A stretch of 64,000 bases of DNA from an uncultured Candidatus Pelagibacter sp. Its GTDB lineage: Bacteria > Pseudomonadota > Alphaproteobacteria > Pelagibacterales > Pelagibacteraceae. Of the stretch, positions 1 through 13,024 are shown piece after piece. The notes below the pieces were generated by a model, which saw only the letters and a program-made list of their open reading frames with translations, was not told the origin of the DNA and searched no databases. Position 1 is the stretch's first letter, and each line of letters begins with the position of its first letter. A program made the position numbers and the translations under genes. The DNA lies in the NCBI GenBank assembly GCA_905616395.1, contig CAJQSQ010000002.1, positions 62,001 to 126,000 of the forward strand. Direction: 5' to 3'.

Positions 1-189
1 TGGAGGCAATCTCCATTCTCGTAATCTGTTTTTATCAGACAGTGTTAAATATTTTTTGTTCTCTGTAATTTGTAATGAAAATAATCGAGCTATTATTCCA
101 GTAAACACAACAAACTTAGCTGCGCCAATAATAAACATTCTTCTATTGATGGTTTGAACTTTTTTTACACCAAAATCTTCACCCAGCAT
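1..189 (-). CDS. mrdA: Penicillin-binding protein 2, N-terminal part (cut by window edge)
   Basis: This is the first 63 codons of a gene that runs off the window. Read on the minus strand it starts with ATG at 189 and gives MLGEDFGVKKVQTINRR, followed by a hydrophobic membrane anchor (about residues 18-35), then LFSLQIT and a DKNRLREWRLPP stretch. This is the usual N-terminus of class B PBP2 (MrdA), the elongation-specific transpeptidase, where the membrane anchor is followed by the NRLR motif. It overlaps the end of mreD by 11 bases and is the last visible gene of the mreBCD group, the normal partner of PBP2 in the elongasome. The catalytic domain is outside the window, so activity cannot be judged. 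Confidence 0.85.
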   Translation of the reverse strand, partial: MLGEDFGVKKVQTINRRMFIIGAAKFVVFTGIIARLFSLQITENKKYLTLSDKNRLREWRLPP

Positions 190-700
190 TATTGTTTCTC
201 ACAAAATGGCTTTCAAAAAAATCAAATAAATTTGAAAATAAAAAATAAAATAAAAAAGTGAATGTAATATTTATTATTTGATCAAAATAACTCAATTCAT
301 AATTAAAAATAAAATTTAAGGATAAAAACAATAATGAGTTTATAATTAAAATTGTTACAAGAAAAAATATACAATCTTTTAATAAACTTGGTCTTAAAGT
401 GATATTTCTAAGATAGGAAGCTGCTACACAAAGTATTAGATAAATTAAACTACTTAATCCTATTGGAGTTCCTGTCACAACATCATTAAATAAGCCTGCA
501 ATAAAAATATAAGTATATCCTAAACTTTCACTTTTTTTGAGGCTGTAATAAAAAATTAAAATATATGAAAAATTAAATGAAAAATATTTCAAACTTAAAT
601 AATTAAAATCGTAATCATTTAAAACAGATATAAAAAGTAGAATTACTGGTGCTTTACTTAGTATTATTTTAATAAAATTTTTATTTCTTAACCCTGTCAT
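179..700 (-). CDS. mreD: Rod shape-determining protein MreD
   Basis: A 173-residue, very hydrophobic protein with about five predicted membrane segments and almost no soluble domain, the usual size and form of MreD. MreD is an inner-membrane partner of MreC and MreB in the lateral-wall elongation complex. The sequence itself is poorly conserved; the call relies on the ILLFISVLNDYDF and GLFNDVVTGTPIGLSS stretches, the latter a typical MreD loop, and on position. The start ATG overlaps the stop of mreC by four bases (697-700), suggesting translational coupling, and the 3' end overlaps mrdA. Confidence 0.85.
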   Translation of the reverse strand: MTGLRNKNFIKIILSKAPVILLFISVLNDYDFNYLSLKYFSFNFSYILIFYYSLKKSESLGYTYIFIAGLFNDVVTGTPIGLSSLIYLILCVAASYLRNITLRPSLLKDCIFFLVTILIINSLLFLSLNFIFNYELSYFDQIINITFTFLFYFLFSNLFDFFESHFVRNNNAG

Positions 701-1548
701 TTGATATCACTTTTTTTAAATGAAACAACTTTTACAAATTTTAATTGAGAAAAATCCGAAAAAAATTCTACTTTTTTTTCATCACTCAAGTTATTAATAT
801 TCATTCTTCCTATAGGTATTCCAGCCTTGAATAAATTGCCTGCTCCAGAAGTGTAAATAACAGACTCATTTTTGATGTCTTCATATTTTTTACTATATTG
901 AATAATCCCATAATCTTTACCTGTACCTGAAAGTATAGAAAATATTGTGTTCGGTTCTACTATAACTGGAATTTTACTGTTCAAATCTGAAAGTAATAAT
1001 ACCCTTGATGATAAATAATTAACCTCAACAACTTTTCCAACAAGATATTCTCCATCCATTACAACCATTCCAAGGTTGATTTTATGTTTACTACCTTTGT
1101 TAATGATGACTGATCTTAAAAATGGACTGCCTTTATCAGTTAAAACTTTAGCAATTATAGTGTCTGATTTAACCAGATAATCATCAACTATATTTTTTAA
1201 TCTTTGGTTTTCTAAAATTATAAATTCATTCAATAAGTCTTTAGCTTTTAAAATTTCTAGTTCAGATTTAATTTTTTCATTTTCATTATAAAGTTTCTTG
1301 TGATTTTGGATTGTAAGATAGCTATCTTTTAATAAGTTCTCTGGTATAGAAACTATAAAAGAAGATCTATAAACTATTTCTTTAATACCTATCTTTACAT
1401 AGTTTATAATTTTAAAGTTAAAACTGCCTAAAATTAAAAAAATTATAGAAAAAAATATTAAACTTAATAATGAGAACCTTTGCTGTATTCCTTTTTTTAA
1501 GAAAGCAGACCTTAATGCAATTACAAAATCATCTCTGCTGGTTTCCAT
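697..1548 (-). CDS. mreC: Cell shape-determining protein MreC
   Basis: A 283-residue protein with a short cytoplasmic N-terminus, one membrane segment (about residues 27-48), a coiled-coil region (about 75-120, rich in E, K, L and N) and a periplasmic beta-rich domain. The stretch with NKGSKHKINLGMVVMDGEYLVGKV (split here around VVMD) is typical of the MreC family, as is the later SDLNSKIPV. MreC links cytoplasmic MreB to the periplasmic synthases. The gene lies five bases after mreB and overlaps mreD by four bases, so the three are probably one transcript. Confidence 0.93.
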   Translation of the reverse strand: METSRDDFVIALRSAFLKKGIQQRFSLLSLIFFSIIFLILGSFNFKIINYVKIGIKEIVYRSSFIVSIPENLLKDSYLTIQNHKKLYNENEKIKSELEILKAKDLLNEFIILENQRLKNIVDDYLVKSDTIIAKVLTDKGSPFLRSVIINKGSKHKINLGMVVMDGEYLVGKVVEVNYLSSRVLLLSDLNSKIPVIVEPNTIFSILSGTGKDYGIIQYSKKYEDIKNESVIYTSGAGNLFKAGIPIGRMNINNLSDEKKVEFFSDFSQLKFVKVVSFKKSDIK

Positions 1549-1553
1549 TATTT

Positions 1554-4161
<2,608 letters not shown>

Positions 4162-4177
4162 TAATTTTAGAAAAACT

Positions 4178-4205
4178 ATAATACAATCTATAATAGAGAT
4201 TGCAA
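4178..4205 (-). promoter_or_regulatory. Candidate sigma-70 promoter of leuA-mreBCD
   Basis: On the minus strand TTGCAA (complement of 4200-4205) and TATTAT (complement of 4178-4183) are separated by 16 bases and end 17 bases before the leuA start. This is a fair sigma-70 match, but the 99-base gap is so AT-rich that chance matches are expected. I see no riboswitch or leader peptide in the gap. Confidence 0.4.
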
Positions 4206-4260
4206 AATAATTGTTATATTTTGGCTATAATTTTAGACCGATTTAGGTTTTTAATAAAAA

Positions 4261-5292
<1,032 letters not shown>

Positions 5293-5298
5293 TTATAA

Positions 5299-5847
5299 TT
5301 AATTAAAAATTTCTGCACCTCTTGTCATTGCGACCGCTCCCGTTCTTGAGGCACTAACAAGACCAAAAGGTTTTAAATTCTTTGTCACTTTATCTATCTC
5401 TCTTCTTAATGCTGTTATTTGAATTACAATGGATTTATTTGTCTGATCTAATATAACTGGATTATATTTTTTACAAGCATTTAAAATTTTCTTAATTTTA
5501 CTAGGATTTGCAACAAATTTTAGTAGGGCCATTTCTTTAAATATAACATTTTTATCATCTCTTTTAAAATTTCCAACTTTATGAACTGGAACTAGCTTTT
5601 TTAACTGTAATACAATTTGCTCAATAACCTGAGGTGTTCCAGTAGTTACAATAGTAATTCTTGAAAGATTATTTTTTTGGTCAACCTCTGCTACAGCTAG
5701 AGATTCAATATTATAACCTCTTCCAGAAAATAACCCTACTACTCTTGATAAAACGCTTGCTTCATTATCAACCCAAACAACAATTATATGAGTATCAATT
5801 TTACCTAATTTACTAGATGTGCTGTATGCTGATTTAGACTTAACCAT
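5299..5847 (-). CDS. ilvH: Acetolactate synthase small (regulatory) subunit
   Basis: A 182-residue regulatory subunit of acetohydroxyacid synthase. The N-terminal ACT domain reads HIIVVWVDNEASVLSRVVG followed by GRGYNIESLAVAEV, the standard valine-binding fold, and the second half (about 85-170) is the C-terminal domain found in IlvH/IlvN. It binds the large subunit and gives valine feedback. It lies directly after ilvB (one-base gap) and before ilvC. Length is slightly above the usual 160-175 because of an N-terminal extension of about 15 residues. Confidence 0.95.
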   Translation of the reverse strand: MVKSKSAYSTSSKLGKIDTHIIVVWVDNEASVLSRVVGLFSGRGYNIESLAVAEVDQKNNLSRITIVTTGTPQVIEQIVLQLKKLVPVHKVGNFKRDDKNVIFKEMALLKFVANPSKIKKILNACKKYNPVILDQTNKSIVIQITALRREIDKVTKNLKPFGLVSASRTGAVAMTRGAEIFN

Positions 5848-5848
5848 T

Positions 5849-7615
5849 TTAAACTAACGATTTTCCTTTTCCTGTAATTTTATTTGCTTCCTGATCTTTT
5901 GGTCCTAATAACATTTGGTTATGAGGTTTACCTGATGGGATCATCGGATAACAATTCTCAGCTTGATCAACGTGACAATCAAAAATTACAGGCTTATCTG
6001 TATTAATCATTTCTTCAATTTTTTCGTCTAATTCATCTGGGTGTTCTGCTCTAATTCCAACACACCCGTACGCTTCAGCTAATTTTACAAAATCTGGCAA
6101 TGCCTCTGAGTAACTCTCTGAATAATTCTTTTCATGGAGTAGCTCCTGCCATTGTCTAACCATTCCCATATATTGATTATTTAAGATGAATATTTTTACT
6201 GGTAAATTATATTGAACTGCAGTTGAAATCTCCTGCATAGTCATTAGAATTGATGCTTCTCCAGCAATATCTACAACTAATTTCTTAGGGTGAGCAACTT
6301 GCACACCAATTGCAGCAGGCAATCCATATCCCATAGTTCCAAGTCCACCTGAGGTCATCCACCTATTAGGCTTATTAAACTTATAATGCTGTGCTGCCCA
6401 CATCTGATGTTGTCCAACTTCAGTAGTAATGTATGTATCTTGGTTTTTAGTTAATTCATAAAGTCTTTGAACCGCATGTTGAGGTTTAATAATTTTATCA
6501 CTATTTATAAAATTCAAAGATTGTTTTGTTCTCCATTTTTGAATTTGTTGCCACCATTTTGATATTTTTTGTTTATTTGATTTTTCTAAATTTAAGTTTT
6601 TCTTTTTTAAAGTTTTAGTAGTTGATTTAATTACGTCAATCACATCACCAACAATAGCTAGATCAACTTTTACAATTTTATTTATCGATGATGGGTCAAT
6701 ATCAATATGAACTTTTTTAGATTTTGGAGAAAACTCATCTATCTTTCCTGTGATACGATCATCAAATCTTGCACCTATATTAATTAATAAATCGCAATCA
6801 TGCATTGCATTATTAGCTTCATATGTTCCATGCATACCAAGCATTCCTAAAAATTGATTATCATCTCCAGGGTAAGCACCCAATCCTTGCAAAGTTGATG
6901 TAATGGGAAATCTAGTTAAGGCCACTAATTCTCTTAAAAGTTCACTTGCCTTTGGACCTGAGTTAATTACTCCACCTCCAGTATAAAAAACTGGTTTTGA
7001 AGCTTTTTTCATTAAGTCTACTAATTCGTCAATTTCTTTTTGATTAAATTTATTAAGGACTTTCCCATTTAATTTTTTTTCTTTTTTAGGTTTAAAATAT
7101 TTTGCTTTTGCAAACTGAATATCTTTTGGAATATCAACTAATACTGGTCCAGGTCTTCCAGTTGTTGCAACCTCAAATGCTTCATGCATTATTCTTGGAA
7201 GGTCATTAATATCTTTAACCAACCAATTATGTTTTGTACATGGTCTAGTAATTCCTGTTGTATCACATTCTTGAAATGCATCTGTCCCGATTAAGTGTGT
7301 TGGTACTTGTCCTGAAATACAAACTAGAGGGACAGAGTCCATGTATGCATCAGTTAATGCTGTAACAACATTTGTTGCACCTGGACCAGAAGTAACTAAT
7401 ACAACACCAGGTTTTCCAGTTGATCTTGCATAACCTTCTGCAGCATGACCCGCACCTTGCTCGTGTCTAACTAATATGTGTTTTATGGTTGGGTGATTTT
7501 TTAACTCATCATAGATGGGAAGAACTGCACCACCTGGATAACCAAAAATATGCTTTACTTTTTGGTCTTCAAGACATTTAAAAACAATTTCAGCTCCTGA
7601 AAATAATTTTGGCAT
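5849..7615 (-). CDS. ilvB: Acetolactate synthase large (catalytic) subunit
   Basis: A 588-residue thiamine-diphosphate enzyme that makes acetolactate and acetohydroxybutyrate. The N-terminal domain contains IFGYPGGAVLPIYDEL and RHEQGAGHAAEGYARSTGK, with the catalytic glutamate in RHEQ (near residue 52). The central FAD-like domain spans about 190-340. The C-terminal cofactor motif reads AGEASILM, followed after the usual spacing by LNNQYMGMVRQWQ. The aspartate of the textbook GDG motif is a glutamate here; I believe several other alphaproteobacterial enzymes share this. It begins the ilvB-ilvH-ilvC group. Confidence 0.97.
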   Translation of the reverse strand: MPKLFSGAEIVFKCLEDQKVKHIFGYPGGAVLPIYDELKNHPTIKHILVRHEQGAGHAAEGYARSTGKPGVVLVTSGPGATNVVTALTDAYMDSVPLVCISGQVPTHLIGTDAFQECDTTGITRPCTKHNWLVKDINDLPRIMHEAFEVATTGRPGPVLVDIPKDIQFAKAKYFKPKKEKKLNGKVLNKFNQKEIDELVDLMKKASKPVFYTGGGVINSGPKASELLRELVALTRFPITSTLQGLGAYPGDDNQFLGMLGMHGTYEANNAMHDCDLLINIGARFDDRITGKIDEFSPKSKKVHIDIDPSSINKIVKVDLAIVGDVIDVIKSTTKTLKKKNLNLEKSNKQKISKWWQQIQKWRTKQSLNFINSDKIIKPQHAVQRLYELTKNQDTYITTEVGQHQMWAAQHYKFNKPNRWMTSGGLGTMGYGLPAAIGVQVAHPKKLVVDIAGEASILMTMQEISTAVQYNLPVKIFILNNQYMGMVRQWQELLHEKNYSESYSEALPDFVKLAEAYGCVGIRAEHPDELDEKIEEMINTDKPVIFDCHVDQAENCYPMIPSGKPHNQMLLGPKDQEANKITGKGKSLV

Positions 7616-7634
7616 TCAGGTAATCTATCGGACT

Positions 7635-8582
7635 TTATGTTAATTGGTCAAGTTTAAGCGCTGATTTTTTTAAATTTTTTATGTAGTCTGTAATCTTAAA
7701 AGGATTAATTTTTTTCCATGATGTCATCCTACTTCTGGCCCATGTAGCTTGTCTTTTGGCGTATTGTCTTGTTTTAATTGAAATTAATTCTCGTGCTTGA
7801 ACTAATTCAATTTTTTTATCTAAGTGCTGTGTCAATTCGTCAATCCCTATTACTCTATTTACACTCAGATCTTTTTTTATTTTTAACTTTATGAATTTTT
7901 TTACCTCATTTATTGCCCCTTCCTCAATCATCTTAATTGATCTTAACGATATTCTTTTAATTAAGTCTTCTCTTTTAAAATCAATATATAATTTTAGAAA
8001 TTCCTCATCTTTAAATTCAGATTTTGTTTTAGTTAACCATTCATACATGGAAATTTTTGTAAATGATTTAATCTCAAATGCTCTAATTGCTCTTTGAGTA
8101 TCATTTTGATCAAATTTATTTTTAGCCATAGGGTCAATTATTAAAAGTTTTTTATAAAATTTTCTTTGTCCTTCTTTTTTTTGCATCAATCTAATTTTAT
8201 TTCTAAACTTAATAGGTATTTCTGGAATTTTAACTAAACCATCAATTAAAGATTGGAAATATAGACCTGTACCACCAACTAAAATAGGAATTTTTTTTCT
8301 TTTTTTAATTTCTTTAATTTTTTTGATAGCAATTTTTAGCCATTCACCTGTAGAAAACTTTTTGTTTAAATCAACAACTCCATAAAGATGATGTTTAATA
8401 TTTTTTTGTTCTATTTTATTTGGTCTTGCAGTTAAGATTTTTAGCTTCTTGTAAACCTGCATACTGTCAGCATTAATTATTTCTCCTTGAACTTTTTTTG
8501 CAAGTTTGACGGCAAAATTTGATTTACCTGAAGCAGTGGGACCTGAAATTAGGATAATTTTGGACTGTTTGTCCATTATCAA
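7635..8582 (-). CDS. miaA: tRNA dimethylallyltransferase
   Basis: A 315-residue MiaA, which transfers a dimethylallyl group to A37 of tRNAs reading codons that begin with U. The P-loop ISGPTASGKSNFAV is near residue 12, followed by EIINADSMQVYK, with the catalytic aspartate, and LVGGTGLYFQSLIDGL. The C-terminal region has the RQYAKRQATWARSR stretch typical of the family. The ATG overlaps the degP stop by four bases. The second ATG, two codons in (MDKQSK), could be the true start. The protein is rich in lysine and isoleucine like its neighbours. Confidence 0.95.
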   Translation of the reverse strand: MIMDKQSKIILISGPTASGKSNFAVKLAKKVQGEIINADSMQVYKKLKILTARPNKIEQKNIKHHLYGVVDLNKKFSTGEWLKIAIKKIKEIKKRKKIPILVGGTGLYFQSLIDGLVKIPEIPIKFRNKIRLMQKKEGQRKFYKKLLIIDPMAKNKFDQNDTQRAIRAFEIKSFTKISMYEWLTKTKSEFKDEEFLKLYIDFKREDLIKRISLRSIKMIEEGAINEVKKFIKLKIKKDLSVNRVIGIDELTQHLDKKIELVQARELISIKTRQYAKRQATWARSRMTSWKKINPFKITDYIKNLKKSALKLDQLT

Positions 8583-9991
8583 TCTAGCTTAACGCCAATA
8601 TATCTTCTTTGGTTTTGATTATTATAAATTACAATCAAAATTGTTTTTTGATTAGATTTTAAAACAGTATCAATAATACCCTCTAGATCTTTGGTTGATT
8701 TGATTTTTTTCTTTTGAGCTTCAACAATAATATCGCCAACATTTAGGTAATCTACTGGACTATTTTTTCCAATATTTGTTATAACCAAACCTGTTGTTTG
8801 ATTGGGCAGTTTTCTTTCTTTAATATCTTTATTATTCAATGGTCTTACAATTATTTTTAAAGATTTAATTTCAGAAATTTCAGGTGTTTCTTCTTTAGTT
8901 TCTTTTTTTTCTACTTTAAAATCTTCTGAAGTTTCAAGTCTGCCTAGTTTAATTTTTTTAGTAATCTCTCTTTTATTTCTCCAGATTTTAACATTTACAG
9001 TTTTACCAACTTCTGTTTGTGCAACAATTATTGGTAATTCTTTCATTTCTTTAATCTTAGTATTGTTAAACTCTAATATAATATCTCCTGCTTTAATTCC
9101 TGCTTTGTCAGATGGGCTATTTTCTGCAACACTAGCAACTAACGCTCCTCTAGGTTCATCTAATTTTTCAACTTCTGCAATTTCTTCAGAAACTACTTGA
9201 ATTCTAACTCCCAGCCATCCTCTTTTAGTTTCACCAAATTCTATTAATTGACTTACAACTCTTTTTGCATCATTCGATGGTATTGAAAAACCTATCCCTA
9301 TAGAACCACCCTTACCCAGTATTGCCGTATTAATTCCAATTACATCACCATTCATATCAAATAAAGGGCCTCCTGAGTTTCCTGAATTTATCGAGGCATC
9401 TGTTTGAATATAATCTTCATAACGAGATAGACCAATTGATCTATTTCTTGCTGATATTATTCCTGCAGTAACCGTTCCTCCTAAACCAAAAGGATTACCG
9501 ATCGCAATAACCCAATCACCAATTCTTGCTTGATCAGAATTTCCAAATTTAACTGGGATAAATTTTTCTTTTGAATCTATTTGAAGAACAGCAATATCTG
9601 ATAAAGGATCCGCACCAACAACAGTTGCTTTATATTCTTTATCACCATCAACTCTAACCAAAATATCTTCTGCGTTTTGAATAACGTGGTTGTTAGTGAT
9701 TACAATCCCACTCTCTTTTATTATAAATCCTGAACCTAGTGCAGCAGATTTCCTTGTTTGAGGTGTCCCAAATTCTTTGAACATATCTTCAAAAGGAGAT
9801 CCTGGAGGAAATTGAAATCCCGGAAAAGGGTTAGTATTTGTTGTTACAGTTGTTGTAGTTGAAATATTTACAACTGATGGCATTAATCTTTCTGCTAGAT
9901 CTGCAAAAGATCCTGGTATATCTTTTGCAAAAACTTGAGATGCAAAACTAATTGTAAAAAATACTAATAATAATCTTTTAATTTTATTCAT
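8579..9991 (-). CDS. degP: Periplasmic serine protease DegP/HtrA
   Basis: A 470-residue HtrA-family protease. An N-terminal signal peptide (about 1-22, ending FASQVFA) directs export. The catalytic triad is visible: histidine in TNNHVIQNAEDI, aspartate in DPLSDIAVLQ and serine in SGNSGGPLFD. Two PDZ domains follow (about 255-345 and 380-460). The protein degrades or refolds damaged envelope proteins. It sits after hflK, hflC and a DUF2065 gene, the common alphaproteobacterial quality-control arrangement in which the membrane FtsH modulators HflKC are made with DegP. Confidence 0.96.
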   Translation of the reverse strand: MNKIKRLLLVFFTISFASQVFAKDIPGSFADLAERLMPSVVNISTTTTVTTNTNPFPGFQFPPGSPFEDMFKEFGTPQTRKSAALGSGFIIKESGIVITNNHVIQNAEDILVRVDGDKEYKATVVGADPLSDIAVLQIDSKEKFIPVKFGNSDQARIGDWVIAIGNPFGLGGTVTAGIISARNRSIGLSRYEDYIQTDASINSGNSGGPLFDMNGDVIGINTAILGKGGSIGIGFSIPSNDAKRVVSQLIEFGETKRGWLGVRIQVVSEEIAEVEKLDEPRGALVASVAENSPSDKAGIKAGDIILEFNNTKIKEMKELPIIVAQTEVGKTVNVKIWRNKREITKKIKLGRLETSEDFKVEKKETKEETPEISEIKSLKIIVRPLNNKDIKERKLPNQTTGLVITNIGKNSPVDYLNVGDIIVEAQKKKIKSTKDLEGIIDTVLKSNQKTILIVIYNNQNQRRYIGVKLD

Positions 9992-9992
9992 T

Positions 9993-10178
9993 TTAATTTT
10001 TTATGTACCAAATAATAATAAATCCTATTACTGCAAAGATCAATCCACCTGTTCTTAATTGACTATTAGTCACATCATTTAATTTTAATAACATACTTTT
10101 CATTTTAGATGGAAATAAGGCATACAAAATTCCTTCTATAAAAAGAAAAAGTCCTAAAGCTATAATTAGCTCCTTCAT
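9993..10178 (-). CDS. DUF2065 family small membrane protein
   Basis: A 61-residue protein with two predicted membrane segments: about residues 3-18 (LIIALGLFLFIEGILYALFP) and 43-58 (LIFAVIGFIIIWYI). A short basic stretch and the LRTGGL motif lie between them, and this pattern is characteristic of DUF2065 proteins. Function is unknown. Its position between hflC and degP, with gaps of nine and one bases, is conserved in many proteobacteria and suggests a role in membrane protein quality control. Confidence 0.85.
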   Translation of the reverse strand: MKELIIALGLFLFIEGILYALFPSKMKSMLLKLNDVTNSQLRTGGLIFAVIGFIIIWYIKN

Positions 10179-10187
10179 GTATTTGAT

Positions 10188-11048
10188 TTATTTTTTAGGT
10201 TTAATGTTTCCAAAAAATTTAAAGAATTCACTGTCAGGTGATAAAATTACTGACGTGTCTCCACCTATTAATGCAGTTTCATAAGCCTGCATCGCTCTAT
10301 AGAAAGCAAAAAATTCAGGGTCTCTACCAAATGCATCTGCAAAAATTGCATTTCTTTCACCATCACCTTCACCTTTCATAATCTCTGAATCTTTATTCGC
10401 ATTAGCTAACAATACCGAAACATCTTTATCAGCAGTTGACGTAATGGTTACGGCCATTTCAGCACCTCTTGCTCTAAATTCTTTGGCTTCTTTTTCTCTT
10501 TCAGTTTGCATTCTTCTAAAGATCGCCTCACTATTTGCTTCAGGTAAATCTGCTCTTTTAATCCTCACATCCACTATCTTAATACCAAAGTTTTTAGCCT
10601 CAATATTTACACCTTCTTGAATTAAAGACATTTGTTTACTTCTATCTTTTGAAAGCAATGTTTGTAATTCTTGTTGGCCTAGAACGTTTCTAAGTCTTGA
10701 GTTAATAATCGTTGCTAATCTTGATCTTGCAACTCTTTCATTTCCAACTGAAATATAGAATTTTAATGGATCTATAATTTGAAACCTTGCAAAAGCATCA
10801 ACAATCAATCTTTTTTGGTCTGACGCAATTACTTCTATTGGCGGTGTATCTAAATTTAAAATTCTGCTATCTAAAAAAACCACGTTTTGAATAAAAGGCA
10901 TTTTAAAGTTTAAGCCAGGTTCTAATATAATCTTTTTAGGATCACCAAACTGCAGAACAATCGCTTGATTAACTTCTTTAACTATAAAAATAGAGAAGAA
11001 AGCTAATGTAGCTATTACAATAGTTATTGGTAATAAAATTTTTTTCAT
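10188..11048 (-). CDS. hflC: HflC, modulator of FtsH protease
   Basis: A 286-residue SPFH/band-7 protein with an N-terminal membrane anchor (about residues 4-24) followed by VNQAIVLQFGDPKKIILEPGLNFKMPF (split around the GDP). A VDAFARFQIIDPLKFY stretch and a coiled-coil C-terminal part with ERVARSRLATIINSRLR are typical of HflC. HflC and HflK form a large membrane complex around FtsH and restrain its proteolysis. The start codon overlaps the hflK stop by one base, so the two subunits are translationally coupled. Confidence 0.96.
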   Translation of the reverse strand: MKKILLPITIVIATLAFFSIFIVKEVNQAIVLQFGDPKKIILEPGLNFKMPFIQNVVFLDSRILNLDTPPIEVIASDQKRLIVDAFARFQIIDPLKFYISVGNERVARSRLATIINSRLRNVLGQQELQTLLSKDRSKQMSLIQEGVNIEAKNFGIKIVDVRIKRADLPEANSEAIFRRMQTEREKEAKEFRARGAEMAVTITSTADKDVSVLLANANKDSEIMKGEGDGERNAIFADAFGRDPEFFAFYRAMQAYETALIGGDTSVILSPDSEFFKFFGNIKPKK

Positions 11049-12148
11049 TAATTCTTCGCTTTCTTTTTACCTAGTTCAGGAAGTGGTAAGTACGGAACCA
11101 CACCAGAACCTGCACCTTTTTCAATTATCACTTTATCTATATCTGCTAAAACTTTTTCCATAGTCTCTAAATACATTCTCTCTTGAGTAACTTCTTTAGC
11201 TTTAAAATATTCGTTATATATCGAAATAAATCTACTGGCTTCACCTTCGGCTAACGCAACAACTTTTTGCTTATAGGCCTCTGCTGCTTGCATAATTCTT
11301 GCAGCTTCACCTCTTGCTCTTGGGATTACATCGTTAGCATAAGCTTCTGCTTCATTTTTAGATCTTTCCATGTCAGCTCTTGCTGCTTGAACATCTCTAA
11401 ATGCATCAATTACTTGATCAGGTGGATCTGCTTTTTGAGTTTGAACTTGTGTAATTTGGATACCACTATTGTACTCATCTAAAATTGCTTGAATAATTTC
11501 CTGCGTTTCAATTTCAATTTGAGCTCTACCCTCTGTTAAAACTGGTTGAATGTTACTTTTAGCAATCACTTCTCTCATTGCTGTTTCTGCTGCAGCCTTT
11601 ACAGTTCCCTCAGGATCTTGAATTTGGAATAAAAATTTGCTTGCGTCTTTAATCACCCAGAATACTGAAAAATCTATATTAACAATATTTTCATCACCAG
11701 TTAACATTAAACTTTCTTGCGGCACATCTGCAACTCCTCCACCTTGTGAAAAACCACTATCTCTTTCAGATCTGAATCCAATATCTATTCTATTAACCTT
11801 TGTAACTTTTGGTGTTTGCACTGTCTCTATCGGAAGCGGAATGTGATAGTGTAATCCTGGTTGAGTAGTTTTTACAAACTTACCAAATCTAAGCACAACA
11901 CCTTGTTCATCAGGTCCTACTCTATAAAGTCCACTTGCTAACCATACAAATGCTATGATGATTAAAATTAAACCAATTGGTTTTTTTCCTGATGAACTTC
12001 CACCAGGTAAAAATTTATTTATTTTACTTTGAATATCTCTAATTATTGCATCGATGTCTGGTGGTGTAGGTCCTTTTCCTGAACCATTTCCTCCTCCTGG
12101 AGGTGTTCCCCATGGACTTCCGCCTCTACCTTGAAAATCATCTGACAT
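11048..12148 (-). CDS. hflK: HflK, modulator of FtsH protease
   Basis: A 366-residue HflK. The cytoplasmic N-terminus is glycine- and proline-rich (GGSPWGTPPGGGNGSGKGP), as usual for this subunit. One membrane segment (about 59-75) is followed by the band-7 domain with GPDEQGVVLRFGKFVKTTQPG and a helical C-terminal region ending in the proline-rich GAGSGVVPYLPLPEL. It partners HflC. It is the first gene of the minus-strand hflKC-degP-miaA-ilv run and is divergent from mrp across only 51 bases, which must hold both promoters. Confidence 0.96.
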   Translation of the reverse strand: MSDDFQGRGGSPWGTPPGGGNGSGKGPTPPDIDAIIRDIQSKINKFLPGGSSSGKKPIGLILIIIAFVWLASGLYRVGPDEQGVVLRFGKFVKTTQPGLHYHIPLPIETVQTPKVTKVNRIDIGFRSERDSGFSQGGGVADVPQESLMLTGDENIVNIDFSVFWVIKDASKFLFQIQDPEGTVKAAAETAMREVIAKSNIQPVLTEGRAQIEIETQEIIQAILDEYNSGIQITQVQTQKADPPDQVIDAFRDVQAARADMERSKNEAEAYANDVIPRARGEAARIMQAAEAYKQKVVALAEGEASRFISIYNEYFKAKEVTQERMYLETMEKVLADIDKVIIEKGAGSGVVPYLPLPELGKKKAKN

Positions 12149-12199
12149 ATGACAAACTATATAATGTCTTTCTCATAAAAAACAAGTAATGATAAAAAT

Positions 12200-13024
12200 A
12201 TGACAGATAAAAAGCCAGAACTAAGTGACGCAATGAAAAAAAAGTTAGAACCTAGAAAATTCACAAAGAACCCAATTTTAGGAACAAAATTTACAATAGC
12301 CGTATCAAGTGCAAAAGGAGGAGTTGGAAAATCAACTTTTGCAACTAACCTTGCTTTGGCTCTAAAACAAATTGGCTGCAAAGTTGGTTTACTTGATGCT
12401 GACATTTATGGTCCTTCAATTCCAAAAATGTTTGATATTAATGAAAAGCCAAAAAGTGATGGCCAGACTTTAACTCCAATTACAAAATATGATATTCAGT
12501 GCATGTCAATTGGCTTTCTTGCAGACCAACAAACACCAATGATTTGGCGTGGACCTATGGTTACCAGTGCAATTAAAACTTTTACTCAAAAAGTAGGTTG
12601 GAAAGATTTAGATTTTATAATTGTTGATATGCCCCCAGGAACTGGTGACACTCAATTAACCTTTTCTCAAGAAATTAAAATGGATGGAGCAATCATAGTT
12701 TCCACTCCTCAGGAAGTTGCCCTTCTAGATGTTAAAAGAGGAATTAAAATGTTCGATAAGCTTGGTGTTAAGATTTTAGGTTTAGTTGATAACATGAGTT
12801 ACTTTACTGGTGATGATGGTAAGAAATATAAAATATTTGGTGAAGGTGGTGTCAAGAGAACTGCAGAAGAATTTGGTAAAGAGTTCCTGGGAGAAATTCC
12901 ATTAGATCCTGAGGTTGGAAAATGTGGTGATGAAGGAAAGCCAATTGTAGAAGCTAACCCTGAACATAAAATTTCTAAAATATATTTAGACTTTGCAAGA
13001 AAAATTAAATCAACTTATCTTTAA
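12200..13024 (+). CDS. mrp: Mrp/ApbC-type iron-sulfur carrier ATPase
   Basis: A 274-residue Mrp/NBP35-family P-loop protein that carries Fe-S clusters to apoproteins. The deviant Walker A motif [16 protein letters not shown] is near residue 35, followed by [15 protein letters not shown] and [13 protein letters not shown]. Near the C-terminus of most Mrp proteins a CxxC motif binds the bridging cluster; I do not see a clear CxxC here (the region reads [15 protein letters not shown]). The N-terminal MIP18/DUF59 domain of longer homologues is absent. The 3' end overlaps the 3' end of thyX by 20 bases. Confidence 0.92.
   Translation: MTDKKPELSDAMKKKLEPRKFTKNPILGTKFTIAVSSAKGGVGKSTFATNLALALKQIGCKVGLLDADIYGPSIPKMFDINEKPKSDGQTLTPITKYDIQCMSIGFLADQQTPMIWRGPMVTSAIKTFTQKVGWKDLDFIIVDMPPGTGDTQLTFSQEIKMDGAIIVSTPQEVALLDVKRGIKMFDKLGVKILGLVDNMSYFTGDDGKKYKIFGEGGVKRTAEEFGKEFLGEIPLDPEVGKCGDEGKPIVEANPEHKISKIYLDFARKIKSTYL

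Noticed and set aside
4162..4260. Leader or riboswitch upstream of leuA
   Set aside because: The 99-base gap holds a plausible promoter only; I see no leucine-rich leader peptide and no conserved riboswitch core.
6260..6285. IlvB cofactor motif reads GEA instead of GDG
   Set aside because: The glutamate is a conservative change, and I believe other alphaproteobacterial acetolactate synthases share it, so it is probably a family trait, not a defect.
8802..9200. Long plus-strand open frame opposite degP
   Set aside because: It lies fully inside degP, which has a signal peptide, a complete catalytic triad and PDZ domains. The opposite frame is a low-complexity leucine/serine shadow typical of AT-rich antisense reading.
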